Of a stretch of 64,000 bases of DNA, positions 33,601-48,600 are shown one piece after another. This DNA comes from Pomphorhynchus laevis (lineage: Eukaryota > Acanthocephala > Palaeacanthocephala > Echinorhynchida > Pomphorhynchidae): positions 1-64,000 of the forward strand of contig WNNJ02000253.1 in assembly GCA_012934845.2 (NCBI GenBank), in the 5' to 3' direction. Numbering within the stretch: position 1 is the first letter of the stretch; the number at the start of each line of letters is the position of its first letter. A program made the translations under genes and the position numbers. The notes beneath the pieces were generated by a model. That model had not been told where the DNA came from, did no database searches, and saw only the letters and a program-made list of their open reading frames with translations.

Positions 33601-36600
33601 ATTTAAAATGATTACTTTAGTATAGTACATTGTATATTTATTATATGTAAATGCATTATATTCAAATATGTATATTCATTTATTAAATTATTATTTTACT
33701 TTTTAAAATCAATGCTTTATTTAATTAACTATTTAATTTTTATATTGTCAACGTCTTGTTATATTCGCCAAATACATACACACATTTTTATAAGTTGTTA
33801 TTAAAGCTTTATGAGACGATGTATACAAAGTTTATTTCTACTCGTAAAAAGAATCTCTAATCTTTAAGTTTGCTATGTAGATATTTTGATTTCATTTAAC
33901 CTTTTTGTTTAGTCGACATGCACCCTCCAATGAAAATAATAGTAATTCAAAGTCTTGAAAAACTTATATTTCGAAAAAATATTCACTCCGGTGCGAAGTA
34001 AGTTTGCTATATTTTAAATATTTTCACAATTGCTTGACACTAAATGGCATGCTCTCTAAAATCGTGAGATTTTATGCTGATTTACGCTCAAGCCAATTGC
34101 GGATTACAATATATTTTACAATATCCTTCAATACATGTCTTTCCATCAGTTCTTATATCTAGTATGACTTTGTGTTGTCCAAGTAAAATTATAAACTAAC
34201 TCGTTTATTTTAACGAGTTTTATCCAAATTTAATTGAATGAATAGGCATACGTGTATAGTAAGTAGACGTAGTTTATTCTCGTTTCAGTTAAATCTGAAA
34301 CGTTCTGAAATTTATTGAGATGCTTCGAGGGATTCGTTGAATAAAACATTAATCAAAGAACACTTATATTATTCTTTAATAATCTGCTTACCCTTTGTTT
34401 CTAGACATCACGCTCTCAGTGCTTTAAGTCAAATCGAACTTGCACCAGGAGATCATGAAATCGCCATCTATTTAATTACATGCTATTTATCATTGTTTAA
34501 GGTTCATTATTTTTGTTCTTAATTACAATTCAAATTTTACGTCTAGATGTTCGCCGCAACAAATCAAGATGTTCCCAGTCGCCTAATGTCAAATTTACTT
34601 ATTGGGATGAGAGTGGCATTTGAACACTGTGGAGGTTTGAAACTTGGAATTTTGATTATGCACATTTAAAAAAATATTCAAACAATTTTAATATTTTAAT
34701 AAAATAACAATCAATTATTTCAATAATTATATAAAATAATTTTATATAATATTATATTAAACTATATGATTATAAATTTTATAATATAATTCTATAACCG
34801 TAATTTCTGTATCTGAAATTATATTGAATGGAAATATCACATTAAATGACAAAATCACAATCAAAAACACAATCAGATGTTTTAATAAATCTGATTATTT
34901 TGGTTTTAAAAAGACATAATAGAATATAGAAAAATATTATATAATATATTATAAATTATAACTATAAAAATATAATTATTTTAATACATATTTTCATAAA
35001 TTAACCATTTATTATTAATTATTAATAAAATAACTTTATTGTTTATTATTTATTTATTTTTTACTAAATTAAAATAAATCAAGAAAGGCAGTGCATCTCG
35101 GATGCTTCCATATAAATAGCTAATATAATAATATATTAAACTATAATATTATCTTTTTTTGTAATTTTTGTATTTGTAACTTCAACTAGAGCTTTAAACA
35201 AATTATAACAAATAAATTTACATTAGTTTAAAATGTGAAATTTTAAACGATTGAAAACGTTTTATGATTTTTTAGGCACATGCCAATCTTTTTTGAATTC
35301 GTGCTCTTATAAAATATCGATAAAATCTTAATTTTTTACTCATAAATTGTATTTTTATTTTTACTGATTTCACAAAAACGTTTCTTTAATGTAATTTAAC
35401 TACTCGATTTATTAAAATCGTCAATTCTAAACTAAAAAACTAATTTGGTTTATTAAACTCGTAAATTTAAATTCGTATAAACTGATAGTTTTAATAAATT
35501 AGTGAAAATTGCTACTTGTTTCCTTGCATAAATCAAATTTTATATGTTATTCGGTTCCTTTTTAGTTCATTTCAGTTAATTCAATGTTGCACTTGAAATA
35601 AATAGTTCTGTAACTTAAGACATTAAAGATCTAATTGTATCGCCCTCTATTTTAGAATTAGCTAAAAATTAATTCTTAAATCAAGTTATTTTTATAAATG
35701 ATTAGTGAAATAATCGTCCACTGAAATGGTTCACAGAAATTGTCCACAGAAATTGTCGTGTTTACAAAAATGCAATTAATTAATACAAAATTAATTTAAC
35801 CATTGTAATTTTGTAATAAAAAATTTTCTTATAAATATTAATATCAATTAATAGAATTAAATATATTTAATGAATAATTAATAACTTTTAATAATAAATA
35901 ATTATTATCTGACCACCGCGGTCCAAACTCAGCGTACATTTGGTCGTAGAAATTGAAATGCAAATCGCACAATGATCTTTTTTGTAAATCAAATTTATAT
36001 ATCAACATTATTAATATTGGACACATTTGCGGGTATAAAACAGTCGCTTTCTGTGGACATTTTGTAATTATTTTTTTACACTTAGATGCAGTGAATATAG
36101 ATCCTGAAGAGTTGCATTCAATATTCTACATCATTCACGCATCTCCTATAACTACGGCATTACAAGCAATGAATTTATTATTAAATTCTATACAGAGTCG
36201 GTATATAAGATCGGTTTGTGTCTTTAAAACCTAATTTGTGATAATCTGTACTAGACCCGAAATAGCGGATCGGTTTTATTCAGCTATTTATCAGCGAATG
36301 ATGAACAATGATGTTTTAACAACCAGATTGCAAGAAATGTTTCTAAAATTAATATACAACGCTATTAAAATGGACACTTCAACCACAAGACAAAAGGTGT
36401 ATAACGATAATTTTAAAAACTTAATCGTCGATTCTAGGCCTTTCTTAAACGACTGCTACAATTAAGTTTAAATGCAAATCAAGGTTTTATTGCTGGTGCT
36501 TTGATTCTTTGTTCGGAAGTATTAAAAATAAATCGAGACCTGAATATATTGACATATGGCGCATCTACGGTATCTTTTTTATTTTCGGATAAACGTTTTT

Positions 36601-39600
36601 ATACATACAAACCTATGAATATACAATCTTTACAACATTTCTATTTAATAATCGATTTTATACACCAATTTATTTTATCAAATGTTTTTTATTAAAAATA
36701 AAACCATCAAGTAAATATAAATATATGGATAAAATTGAATTAATAGAGTCCTTAAATATTTTGATAAATCAAAATTATTTAAAAGTAGGGACATCTATAT
36801 TTAGACAAGTAAAAGGTGTTCCAATGGAAGGTAATAGTAGCCCAATTATAGCTGACTTGTTTTTAAGCTTTATAGAATATGAATTTGTTCATAACTGTGT
36901 AAAAACTAAATCTAAACAATATAAATATATGAAATATATGTTTCGATACATTGATGATATATGTGTATTTAATTCTAATAATTTTTATTCAATTAGTGAA
37001 CAAATTTATCCAGAAAGCCTTATTCTTAACAAAACCAATATTAATGATAAAGAAAGTATATATCTAGATATGAACATTAAATTACATAAATTAAAACTAC
37101 TTTTAATTTATATCGCAAAGATGGCATATTTAAATTTACAAGAAACATATTTTTGAATGAGCATTCATATAATACATTAAATAACAAAAATTTAATATAT
37201 ATAATATTAATATTAGATATATTCTTTGTTATATACAATAGAAGGAATCACAATTACAAGTTTCCCGATTACAAGTTTACAAGTTTTTAAGTTATGATAC
37301 TGGCTTTCTTAGAAATCATTAAAATAATTTAAAATGATACATATTTTAAACTGAATCAAAAATAAAATTTAACATAAATTCGTACAATTTATTGAACAAT
37401 AAATTATAAAATTCATAATTCATCAAAGTATGATTAAAAATGTTATTTAAGATTTGAAGTTAACCTTTTTATAAAAATATTATAAATAATTTGTCTTAGA
37501 ATTCCGTTTAATTCTAAAGGGAAATATATCATTTGCCTCAACTATCACGTTGGATTGTTGAACAATGTCGAAATATAAAACGTCAGTTTAGTTTGTTCGT
37601 ATACTAAATTATCTATAAACGATTATATAATCGATATTTTAAAATTGACTAATAAAAAGTTTTAAAGTACAAAAGTTTTTTGTCCACTACAAAATTGGCC
37701 TCAGTTAGGATATTCTTTTATATTCAGTTAGAACCATTAAAACTCAGGAACAGAATCTCTAATCTAAATGCGAGTGCTGTTGAATTATTGCACTTTTGTT
37801 CTCGTAACAATTGGTGTATAACCAATACCATGTTTGAACATAAGGAGATCCATAGATGCACATGACATCAGGATTCTCTCAGTCAAAGATTAATGACCGA
37901 ATTTGCAATGTTTTTATCTGATCTGCGACGTTATGTTCTGGACACTCGTGTGAAGAGAGGGTCTGAGTCGTCAACTGATCACTACATTGTAGTTAGTAAA
38001 CTTCGATGGCAAGATCAGATGCTAGACAAGCCTGGTAAACCCAAACGTTGTGGAAATTCGTGCTTAGAGCGTCTAGTAGATGTTTCTGTCAAAGAACGTT
38101 TTTCTGGCTACTATTGGGAGGACTTCTCTCGGTTGCCAGAAGAGGTGAAGAGCATTGATCAGGCATGAGCGATGTTAATATCCTCGCTTGCACAAACAAC
38201 TTTGAGAAGTTGTAGCTCGAAGGCATTAGGTGCTTGTCGTGAAGGAAATGCTCGAACTGCATGGTGGACATCAACATTTAGAGAATTTGTCCAACAAAGG
38301 AAGCTGGCTTATAAGGCAACCTTGTCAGATAAATCAGTGGAAGCTGTAGACAAGTACTGAAGCGCAAATATAGTTTATCTCGATCAGTTACTTAAGCGAA
38401 GAAGGCGGCTTGGGAGAAGTTTGGAGAGCACTTAGAACTTGATTATAGGTCAGCTTCAAAGATGTTTTGGAGGACGATCAGGAACCTTCGTGTTGGAAAG
38501 CAGAAAACTCCTCAAACTATTTATGTCAAGAGAGGATCTATGCTGACTGACATTGAAGAAATTCTTGATTGTTGGATAGAGCATTTTAGGAGTCTCCTTA
38601 ATCCGATGGATATACCTTCTCTTGTAGAAGTAGAGCATTCAGAACCAGAGGAAGAGATCATTTTTTTGAAAGAGGTCATTGCTGTTGTTAAAAAACTTCT
38701 TAATGTCGAGTCTTCTAGAATAGAATAGATTCGACCTGAAGCGTTAAAGGCTCTCGACGTTGTTGGCATGAAGTGGCTAACACGGATCTTCAACGTTGCA
38801 TTAAAGTTGGTCAAGGTTCCAAGTGAGTGGCGAACGGGGGTGGTGGTACCGATCTTTAAGAAATTTGACCTAAGAGTATGTTTCAATTATCAGGGCATCA
38901 CCCTTCTCAGCCAAACTGTTAAGCTATTTGCAAGGATTCTTGAGCTAAGGATACGGCATATCGTTGAGGGACAGTTGCAAGAGGAACAATGCGGCTTTCT
39001 TCCAGGTCGTGGAACCTCGGATCAGCTCTTTACTCCCTCAACTATCCTTGAACGGTCTTGGGAGTTTGCTCAACCGGTCTACATGTGTTTTGTAGATTCG
39101 GAGAAGGCGTTCGACCGAGTTCCGCGAGAGAGGTTGTGGGTGGTACTAAGGGAGTATGTAGTACCACACTATCTTCGGGTAGCAGTGGCTTCTCTATATG
39201 AACAAAGTATGAGTTGTGTTCGTGTTCTAGGTAAGAAGTCTGAATCATTTTTAGTAGGCGTTGGGCTACGTCGGGTTTTCCTTTGTCTCCACTTGTGTTC
39301 CTTTTTTACATGCACAAAATGTCGAGACGTGCTGCTCTGACGGATGCCGATCTTCAATTCGGTTCATTCAGGATAGCATCTCTGCTTATTGCAGATGACG
39401 TTGTTTTGTTGACTTCTTGTCCTAAGGACTTACAATGTCTACTAGATCGATTTACGATGAAATCCTAAGCGGCAAGGATGTTGGTTAGTACCTCCAAGAC
39501 TGTCCCTATGTGCTCGTCTCGGATTCAGTTGCCAATGTCAATCTGGATTGGAGAAATGGTTCTTCCTGATGTGGAGGATTTCAAGTATCTTGGGATATTG

Positions 39601-42600
39601 TTCTCGAGGGATGGCAGAAACATCAAGGAGATTGAGAAGCGGATTTGTGCAGCTAACGCAGCAATTCGGTCTTTGTACAGGTCTCTCGTGGTGAAGCAGG
39701 AGTTGAGTCTTCGGGTGAAGCTTTCGGTTTACCACGCAATCTTCGTATATATCTTAACCTATGGTCATGAACTTTGGGTTATGACCGAAAGGATAATATC
39801 TCGGATACATGCGACCGATATGAGGTTCCTTCGCGGTATGGCTAATCTTAGCCTTAGATATAAGGTTTGGAATTCGGTCATCCGGGATCAACTCGGAGTA
39901 AAGTCGCTGCTTCTCCACATCGAAGAAAGTCAACTGATGTGTCTAGGACACGTTCTGAGGATGTCTAGGGATCGCCTTCCTCGGAGGGTTTGTTAGGCCG
40001 AACTCTCTGGAAAGAGACCTCGAGGTAGACTTCGGTACAGGTGGAGAGATCAAATCTCGAAACTGGCCGAAGACCGCTTGGGCTATCTGAAAGAGAACTC
40101 TGGTCTGTCGCCCAGGATCGCGATGTCGGGAGTAGTTTGATTCGTGCACTGCCAGTACGACCCGACACCCGCACCTGTGTTGACAGGAAAAATATTGTAT
40201 ATTGTTTGTTTTTCTTGTCAAGAAATTTTTGTTGTTTATTAAAACTTACGACGCCCTTTATGCTATACGTTTTTAATGATATAAATACCTAATAATTATA
40301 TAATTAAATTGCATTTGTTACGCCGTATTTAATATTCTACGAAATTCTTGTCATCGGCATTGTAGAAACTATATTTAAAAAATTGTTCTATAATTATTAA
40401 TTTCGATTTAAGTGAAAAATATCTAACTTTTTGAACATAGCCGTGTTGTTCATTACTTAAAAACGTGATTATATTGTTTTGTAACATCAAATATACTTTT
40501 CACAAGTTATATTGATTTGATTCACTTTAAAGTGTTTTGACACAAATAGTATACGTTCATTATTGTAATCACTTAAATATTTATTGAACATAGCCGTGTT
40601 GTTCATTACTTAAAAACGTGATTATATTGTTTTGTAACATCAAATATACTTTTCACAAGTTATATTGATTTGATTCACTTTAAAGTGTTTTGACACAAAT
40701 AGTATACGTTCATTATTATAATCACTTAAATATTTAAGTGAATTTGCTAGCAAATTTCATAAACAACCGAAAAGATGATTTATAAAAAATGTTTCTTTTA
40801 GAATGAATGTGTTGATTATCGATCACCAAATAATACGTGTGAATCCCATGGTATATCATGTAACGTATGTTTAATTATTAAAGGCTTTATGAATTTAGAA
40901 CAAACCTACGATTCCAGTAAAAGAAATCCGCTATATTCAAATGCTAATTATTGTGTTTGTTACGAACTTTCTCAGTTGGCAAATCATTATCATCCCACGG
41001 TTTCTCTTTTTGCTTCAATTCTTTTAAAGGTGATATTTAAATATCTTTTAAATTCTTTAAATTATGTATTTGTGGTTTACGGTAATATCAAAATATTCAT
41101 AATTTATTAATTCTAGATATACAGATCACGATTTATAAATTTATTTGAATATGAGCATTCTTATTAATCCTTATTCAACAAATAAGGATGAATTTATTCA
41201 TCCTTATTTATAAATTTATCCTTATTCATTCTTATTCACATATAATTCTACATATACAGATATATATTTTTTGTAAAAATATTTATATTTTGTAATCATG
41301 TGGGCATCAAGAGCTCATCTCAAAATTTGAAATTTGCTTTATGTGTCAGGAAACCAAAGAATAATCTTCAGAATCTTTTTTTATAATCTTATAATCTTTA
41401 ATTAGCTTCGAATTGCACTTTAGAGCGATCAAAGTATAATTTAATTAGAATCTAATAAAAATCTTAATATGGTTTCGAAATATAATAAATTATTTCAAAT
41501 TTAATTTGCAGGATATCAGGCAAATCAATTCGTAAAAATTATATGCAGTAAATAATACAGACTTTTAATTTTTATTTATTATACTTGATTTATTTATTTT
41601 TTGATTTATTCAAGTTTATTTGACTTATTTGACGTTTTTATTTGCATAAAAATAAATTAGTCTTAGTTGATGTAGAATGTATTGAATGTGTATTCAATTA
41701 AAAGTGTTGAATGTTTATCTATGTTAATTAGTAATGAATAATTTTCATGAGAACACTCTCTAAATAGTGATCACAAAATTGTGGTTTCTCAGTTGAATGC
41801 TTAAGCAAAAAAGTTGATCAGCAATAATACCGGATATCGAGTTATTAATACAAATATTTTATGTTTTACAAAAATAGAACTGTTAATTATGGATTAGTGA
41901 CAAATAATTTTTAAATAAACATTAATAATTAATAATATTAATTATTAATTCCTTGTGATGTATAATTTTAACTTTGGATAAATATCCAAAGTTATTTTTT
42001 TGTCTGTGCTTGTCTAAACAGACAAGAAAATTTACGTTTTATCGTATCCTTTGATATCCTTTATCTGATAATCAAAATAGCTTACTGTTTGACCTCTATT
42101 ACATTAAATTATCTTTATTATATTGCATTGTTTTAAATGCTGGGAGTTTCTTTTTTATGTGCAGAATATGTGTTTTGCTGTATTTTATCGACTAATGTTT
42201 TTTTGTCATTTTGGTTAATTAACTAAATTATATTTCATTTATGAGATTCTTAGTTTAAAATGTTATCGTATTTAAAATGTTCATATTTGTAAGGATGTAT
42301 TTATATTTTTGTATACAGGGGCAGTTTATTCAATACGAAAGCAACCCCTTTGAAGATCTAAAATTAATTAACTTCCTTGATAGATTTGCATTCAAAAAGC
42401 CAAAGAATCGTAAACCTTTTAAAGGTATGTCTAGATTTCGCAAGATTTTATTGTCGTTTTGCCTAATCAGATGGAGTTAGTCAATCAAAAATGTTCACTC
42501 CAAATTCAAAGGAATTTGTAAACTTGAAAGAAAAGGATGTTGCTATTGATGAAGTGTTTTTACATAGGTATGCTTTTAATCTTAGAGCCTTGATAAATTG

Positions 42601-45600
42601 CATCAATGTTTTATAATCAACTTAGGTAATTGTTTCCAAATTGATGTTAATTTGTTCAAACAAATATTATCGTTGTAGTTGATAACGAAGGTTTCCATTT
42701 TAATACCATTATATAGCGTAATAATTTAAGGAATTTACTAATTCTACTAATATCGAATTCCGTAATTCAATTAATTTGATAATAATTCGGTTGAAGAATG
42801 ATTATATTACATCATATGAAAATCACACGTTTTCTCCAGTGTGATTTCCTATAATTTAAAAGACGAAAACGCTTTTTAGATTAAATGATATTATCATAAG
42901 TTATAGTTGTTGTTCGAAGTTGTAAAAACTAGTGTTTAAGTTTGTTTCCAGTAAAATAATCAAGCATTTTCGAACCGTAACTACTAAATTAAAATCAAAC
43001 CGAGTTTTAATTCTAATATTTGTGCATTTTGACTTAAAATAGTTGATAAAATAGTTGATTAGTCTAATCACTTTTACCTCTTTATGAAGTTTTTTCCAAT
43101 TGTATAAAATATTGTTTCTTAGTTTTTTTATATAAAGATTACGAATTATAGATTATTTAGATTTGATTTTTTTTACTTCTTCATTTGCATGAAGAAGTAA
43201 AAAAATAATAAATTACGAAAATACGAATAAATTACACTTAATATTATAATTAAATAAAACAACTAACTGCTTTATTACAATTAACTCGTATAATGATACA
43301 TTATAGTCTTAATTAATTAGTATATAATTATATATTATTAAATTATTAATTAATAATTTAAAAATAATATCTAGTATTATCTGGATATCTACTGAAATCT
43401 ACTGTATTTATTTGTAAAGGAATTATAAATTTATCAAACAATCAGCAAATTTTATAATAAAATTTATTTTATAAAACGTTCTCTTATTCACTGCATAATA
43501 ATTAAAATAATAATTAAATGTAATTATACAGTAAATATTGTATTTTTTTACAAATAAATACAATAAATTTTATATTTTATAAAATTAAAAATATAAAAAG
43601 CAATATATTACATATTATAATATTTTAATTATAATATTATATTCTAATACAATATTATGCTAAATAATATCATGTAGTAAATATACTACATGATATACTA
43701 ATATGTATAATTATATAATTTTTATTAATATATTAAATAATATATAATATATATTAAATAATATATATTATATTATATAATATATAATATAATATATAAT
43801 AATATATTGTATATTATATTCAATATAATATATCTATATATAATAATATAATATATTATTATATATCTATGCGCGTTATTAAACACCGAAAGTACAATTT
43901 ATGGCTTTAACCAAAAGTAGAAGTTTAATAATATAATCTATTACGCGGTATTTAATAGTTGCATTGTTAGACCTTTGAATTATACAGAAAATCAATTTTT
44001 AATTATATTTTACGAATATTCACTTTAAAATATGGTTATTTTTCATTTTAAAACTACTATTTAACGCAGTTTTATAAAAACAATGATTTTTTTCTGTTCA
44101 ACATTAAATATGCACTGTATACTAATATCGATTTAAATATTTAAGAGTAAAATAAAATCGCTTTCCAATGGGTTTATGCCAATTGTGAATTATGAAAAAA
44201 CGCGCATAGCCAAATATTTTTTATATTTAAACATTTGCTATCAATTGTTTTATCAATTTAATATTCTTAAACCATAACATGAATATTTGTAATAAGTTGT
44301 TGATTTTTAAAGTCGATTTAAATATAAATTAAATATAAATTTGAATATAAATATTTGAATATAATGTTACAAACTTTTAAAATGAAGTTTTTGAAATTTG
44401 GAATTTGATCATTTTAGTTTAATGAAACAATAGAATAACCGAATCAAAGTCTTTAATCATTAATCATTTCAAGAGATCACGTGATTTCTAAATTCCAGAA
44501 ATCACGTGATATCTGAATTCTGAGCTCATTCAAATCGGAGCTAGTTTTAATCTAAGCTCATTTTTATTTAAGCTATATTTAATCTAAACTCATTTCAACC
44601 TGAGTTCATTGCTATAAGATGTGTTTGATATTAAAGTTTCGTCAAGTATATAGCTTTTAAACAAATTGTTTAATCAAGGTACATGCGAAAATTTCAATTT
44701 GATTATAAGAAACGTTCACAGCAGCATAATGAAGAGAATGAGTTGGACAATATGTTCGATAATTATATATGTGAGTATCTAAGTTTTGTCTTTGAAGTTG
44801 CTTCTATATTTGTGTGAAATGGCATTCTTATTTGTTTTACTGATTAATATTCCAAAAATTTTAAACCTATAAAATTTTAATTATATATAAATTTTAATTA
44901 TTAATTATAAATAATTAAAAGAATTTGTTTACCTTAACATAATTACCCAAATCAAAGAACAATAAAAGATTGTGTTGCCCTAAATTTTGTTGGCTCTTCC
45001 TATTTATCGAATTGTATTTTAACTTTTGCAGCTAGACGATTTCAGATTAATGATATTGCTAGTCAAGCTACTTCCACTGATTTCTCCAGGTACATTCCAT
45101 TCCAGTCATTAATTTTAACGACACATTGAATTTAGTTATCTTAACGAAGACATATCCAAACAACACGTTGCAAAATCAAAACCACATGATTACGATAGTG
45201 ATTCGTTTTCTTATGGTATGTCGATTTTGATGATAACAATTTTACCGAATTTACATTTAGATGATTGTTCTATTTCAAACAATGACTTAGGGTAAGACGC
45301 GGACAACGCCAGGTTGCAATTTTATAAATTTTAATAAATTCACATACATTTAATACAAGACGTTTTATAAATATAATGTTTTAATCAAAATTAACAATTT
45401 TTGTCGGATTATTTAATTTTTCAAATGCAGTAGAACGAGGACAGTCCTTATTACGACATCATTATTATTACATCATTATTAAAGTGCAAGATATAGTGTT
45501 TATTCAAGTCACAAAACTGTCATGCCTTACATAACTATGCCAAATCACACCATCCAGTGCGCAACCACCATACTATAATTGGCGATATCATCAATTAAAA

Positions 45601-48600
45601 TTAACTATTTTAAACTGATTCTTGGTATTTCAATGTGGTTGACTTCAAATGAAGTAAAAAATTAAAAATCCGAATGACTTCCATTTCGTTGTTTACTCTG
45701 CACCAATGGCTGCATAAAATTAATTAAACTAATAACATCCACTGAAAGCATTATTATTTTAGTGCGTAGGAGACTGCGATATTGCAGTTAACAATAAGGC
45801 ATAAGACATACCTTACAATAATATGTGGTATATTCACACAATTTTTAATTTTCTTGTAACCGAAATGTTTAAAAATTTATTGATTTATTTATTGATTTCC
45901 TAATATTTTAAGATTTATTATCCTTCTAATTAACTTCGACAATTGAAAATTAGATAATTTACCAAAGACAACTTAGATAAGTTATCGTTGATAAGTTGCC
46001 TAATAAGTTGTCTGATAAGTTTTCTTTGGTAATTAGTTGCTTAACTACAAATTTCCTTGTTTCTATGTACATAGCTCAGAATTTCTATGATATGTTGTAG
46101 CAAATTAGGTTTTCAAAATCAACAGGATCATGTGGCAAATGTTTAATAGTACTCTATGAAGTATATATTGCAGAAATGATATCCAGATTATTAAACCTTT
46201 AAATATGAGAATTATTACAAGAAGGCGAGGAAGCAGGGATATTTATTTGATTACAAAAATCCAATATTTCGACGGCACTACGGCACGTCATCTTCAGGGT
46301 TGTAATTAGCTTAAACACTTAAAGAAAAAAATTTATAAGTGTTCAAGCTAATTACAACCCTGAAGATTACGTGCCGTAGTGCCGTCGAAATATTGGAATT
46401 TTGTAATTAAATAAATATTCCTGTTTCCTCGCCTTCTTGTAATAATTCGGATTGGAAACGAATTTTCTCAAATATGAGAATGCAATTTTAATAACTAACT
46501 ATTTTCAAACATAATTAATTCAAAATTACTGAATTAAATGTATTTTTTTTAGTTTTAGAGCGAGATCAACAAACACTAATTTATATTTCGTTAGCTGCAT
46601 CATCAATAAATATAATTTTTTATATTGTTCATTAATCGTTCATTTTAAATCCAACTATCCATCAGCGTCATTAGTTCATTTTTACATCGAACCAGTGAAT
46701 GTTGAATTCAGCTCTTGTTCAATAAATTGGACAAATGAATTCTTGAACGATGCAACGTGAATTCGATATATTGTATGTTTGAATAATGCAAATGTATATT
46801 GCCACAGTATATATTGCAGAAATTGTCATATGTTTATATTCTTCAGCAATACCGTGATGTTTTTTCAATTTGATAAGTTAAAAAAATACTTGAAATGGAC
46901 AAAAAATATTTTTTATCTTTAACTTCGTTATGTTGGTAATTAAACTTTGTAATTTGGTTTTTTCATGTTTAGAAAATCCGAAATCGCCTTTTTAAATAAA
47001 TCCTATCTTAACGGTTAGGATATTACCCTGGAGATGACAGGGTAATATCCTAAATGGATATTTAGGATATTAAATGACATCTAGGATATTAGATATTATA
47101 TATCTAATATCTTAGATAACAGTTGTTGATTAAAATTTACTTTTTGCACATGTGGAATACGTTTAGCAATGAAAATCCAAACATACGTAAAGAACGTGTT
47201 TTACGTGTTCAAATACGTAAAGAACGAAAATACAAAAGAACTAATAAAATCAGAAATTACAATATTTTTAGATATGAGAGAACCGAAAATAAACGATCAA
47301 TAAATAAACTAAAATATGTTTAGAATATAATTAGACTCATTATTATTAAACTTCACTTATAAATTATTAATAAAATGCGTTTGTTTTTATATACTATTAA
47401 TTTAGTTAAAAAGTATGGCATTAACTTAAGTTATAAAATTTAGTTATTTATCCGACACATAAAACTGCATACTTAATGTTTTAATAAATTAGATATTATT
47501 ACAAATTTATATAACCTTAAAATCATTTTTTGAATGATTTTTGAATTTTCGTAATTTAATACTGTATTATTTCTATCTTTTAAGGTATCCAAGCGGAGAA
47601 CTAAATGATATTAATAGTGATGACGATGTAAGTTAGCTTTAATGTGAATATATTATCGTTTATATATTTAGTTTCCTGAGTACGAAGAAGATAATTTTGA
47701 TATGACAGATGGTGATGCTGTACAAATTTCAAATAATAAAGGTTTGTAGTTTTATAATTTTTTTATAAACCGAAATTTTAATTTTGTTCTTCAAAATAAA
47801 GTAACAATATAAAATTGTTCAAATACTTTCCAGAATTTTAATTTTTTTATTTTGTGAATTGATTAATATTCCATGTTATTAAAGTATTTTTAAAACCCAG
47901 TATTTTTATGAACCGAATAATTTTTTTATTAAGATTAGAGGTCTTGAGGAGAAACTGCTATGCTAAAAGGTTTCAACTAATATTCATAGACTTAGTCTAT
48001 GACTAGATCTAATCATTTACTATGATGTAAAAATACACTGTGATGTCATGTGATTATCTCAATGTATACTGTGATTATCATTAAGTATACATTTTATACT
48101 TAAAATGTATACTGTGATTATATTGAGTAATATATTGCAATGTATACTTAAACAGTGTATTTTATCTGATATTCAACCTTCTAAATGTTTTTATTTGAAG
48201 TTTGAATTGCTAATGTTTAATTGTTAATTGTTAAATTTAAAATGTTATTTAATTGTTTGCATTCATAACGGTAGGTACTAGTAATATACGTACGTTCTTA
48301 TCCGGCTTTTGACCGAAAATACTCACATTACGAGATATTTGATTTTTAATTTAATTAAAAATGAAATATTGATTTTTAATTTTTATTTAAATTAATTACA
48401 TCTATTTTTCCATCGCAGTATTTAAATTATAAACATACATAAATACTTTAATTCTATAAATAAGAAAACTGATAACAGAATTGTAAAATAATTACATACA
48501 GATATCCGGTAGTATATATTGAAATATATATAAACTGCAATAAAATAGTTTTTATTGCGAAACAAAAATATCTTTAATATGTTGATTGCACTTGAAATCA

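Larger units (their letters stand above)
46209..46448. repeat. 240-bp near-perfect palindrome with two opposed hammerhead-like cores
   Basis: Arms 46209-46320 and 46337-46448 (112 bp each, few mismatches) around a 16-nt loop. Both ends read GAATTATTACAAGAAGG outward-in. Inside each arm lies a CTGAAGA...GAAATATT motif reading away from the centre loop. The arms are much less AT-rich than the flanks. It sits in the CEBPZ intron 45292-47584, whose other parts show nothing else beyond the hairpin at 47015. High arm identity argues for a recent event or gene-conversion between arms. Confidence 0.9.

Noticed and set aside
40431-40736. Pair of short LTRs
   Set aside because: The two units are directly adjacent with no internal region, primer-binding site or target duplication.
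47030-47053. CAGGGTAAT as part of a homing-endonuclease site
   Set aside because: Only nine bases match a known meganuclease site and they are explained by the perfect hairpin.
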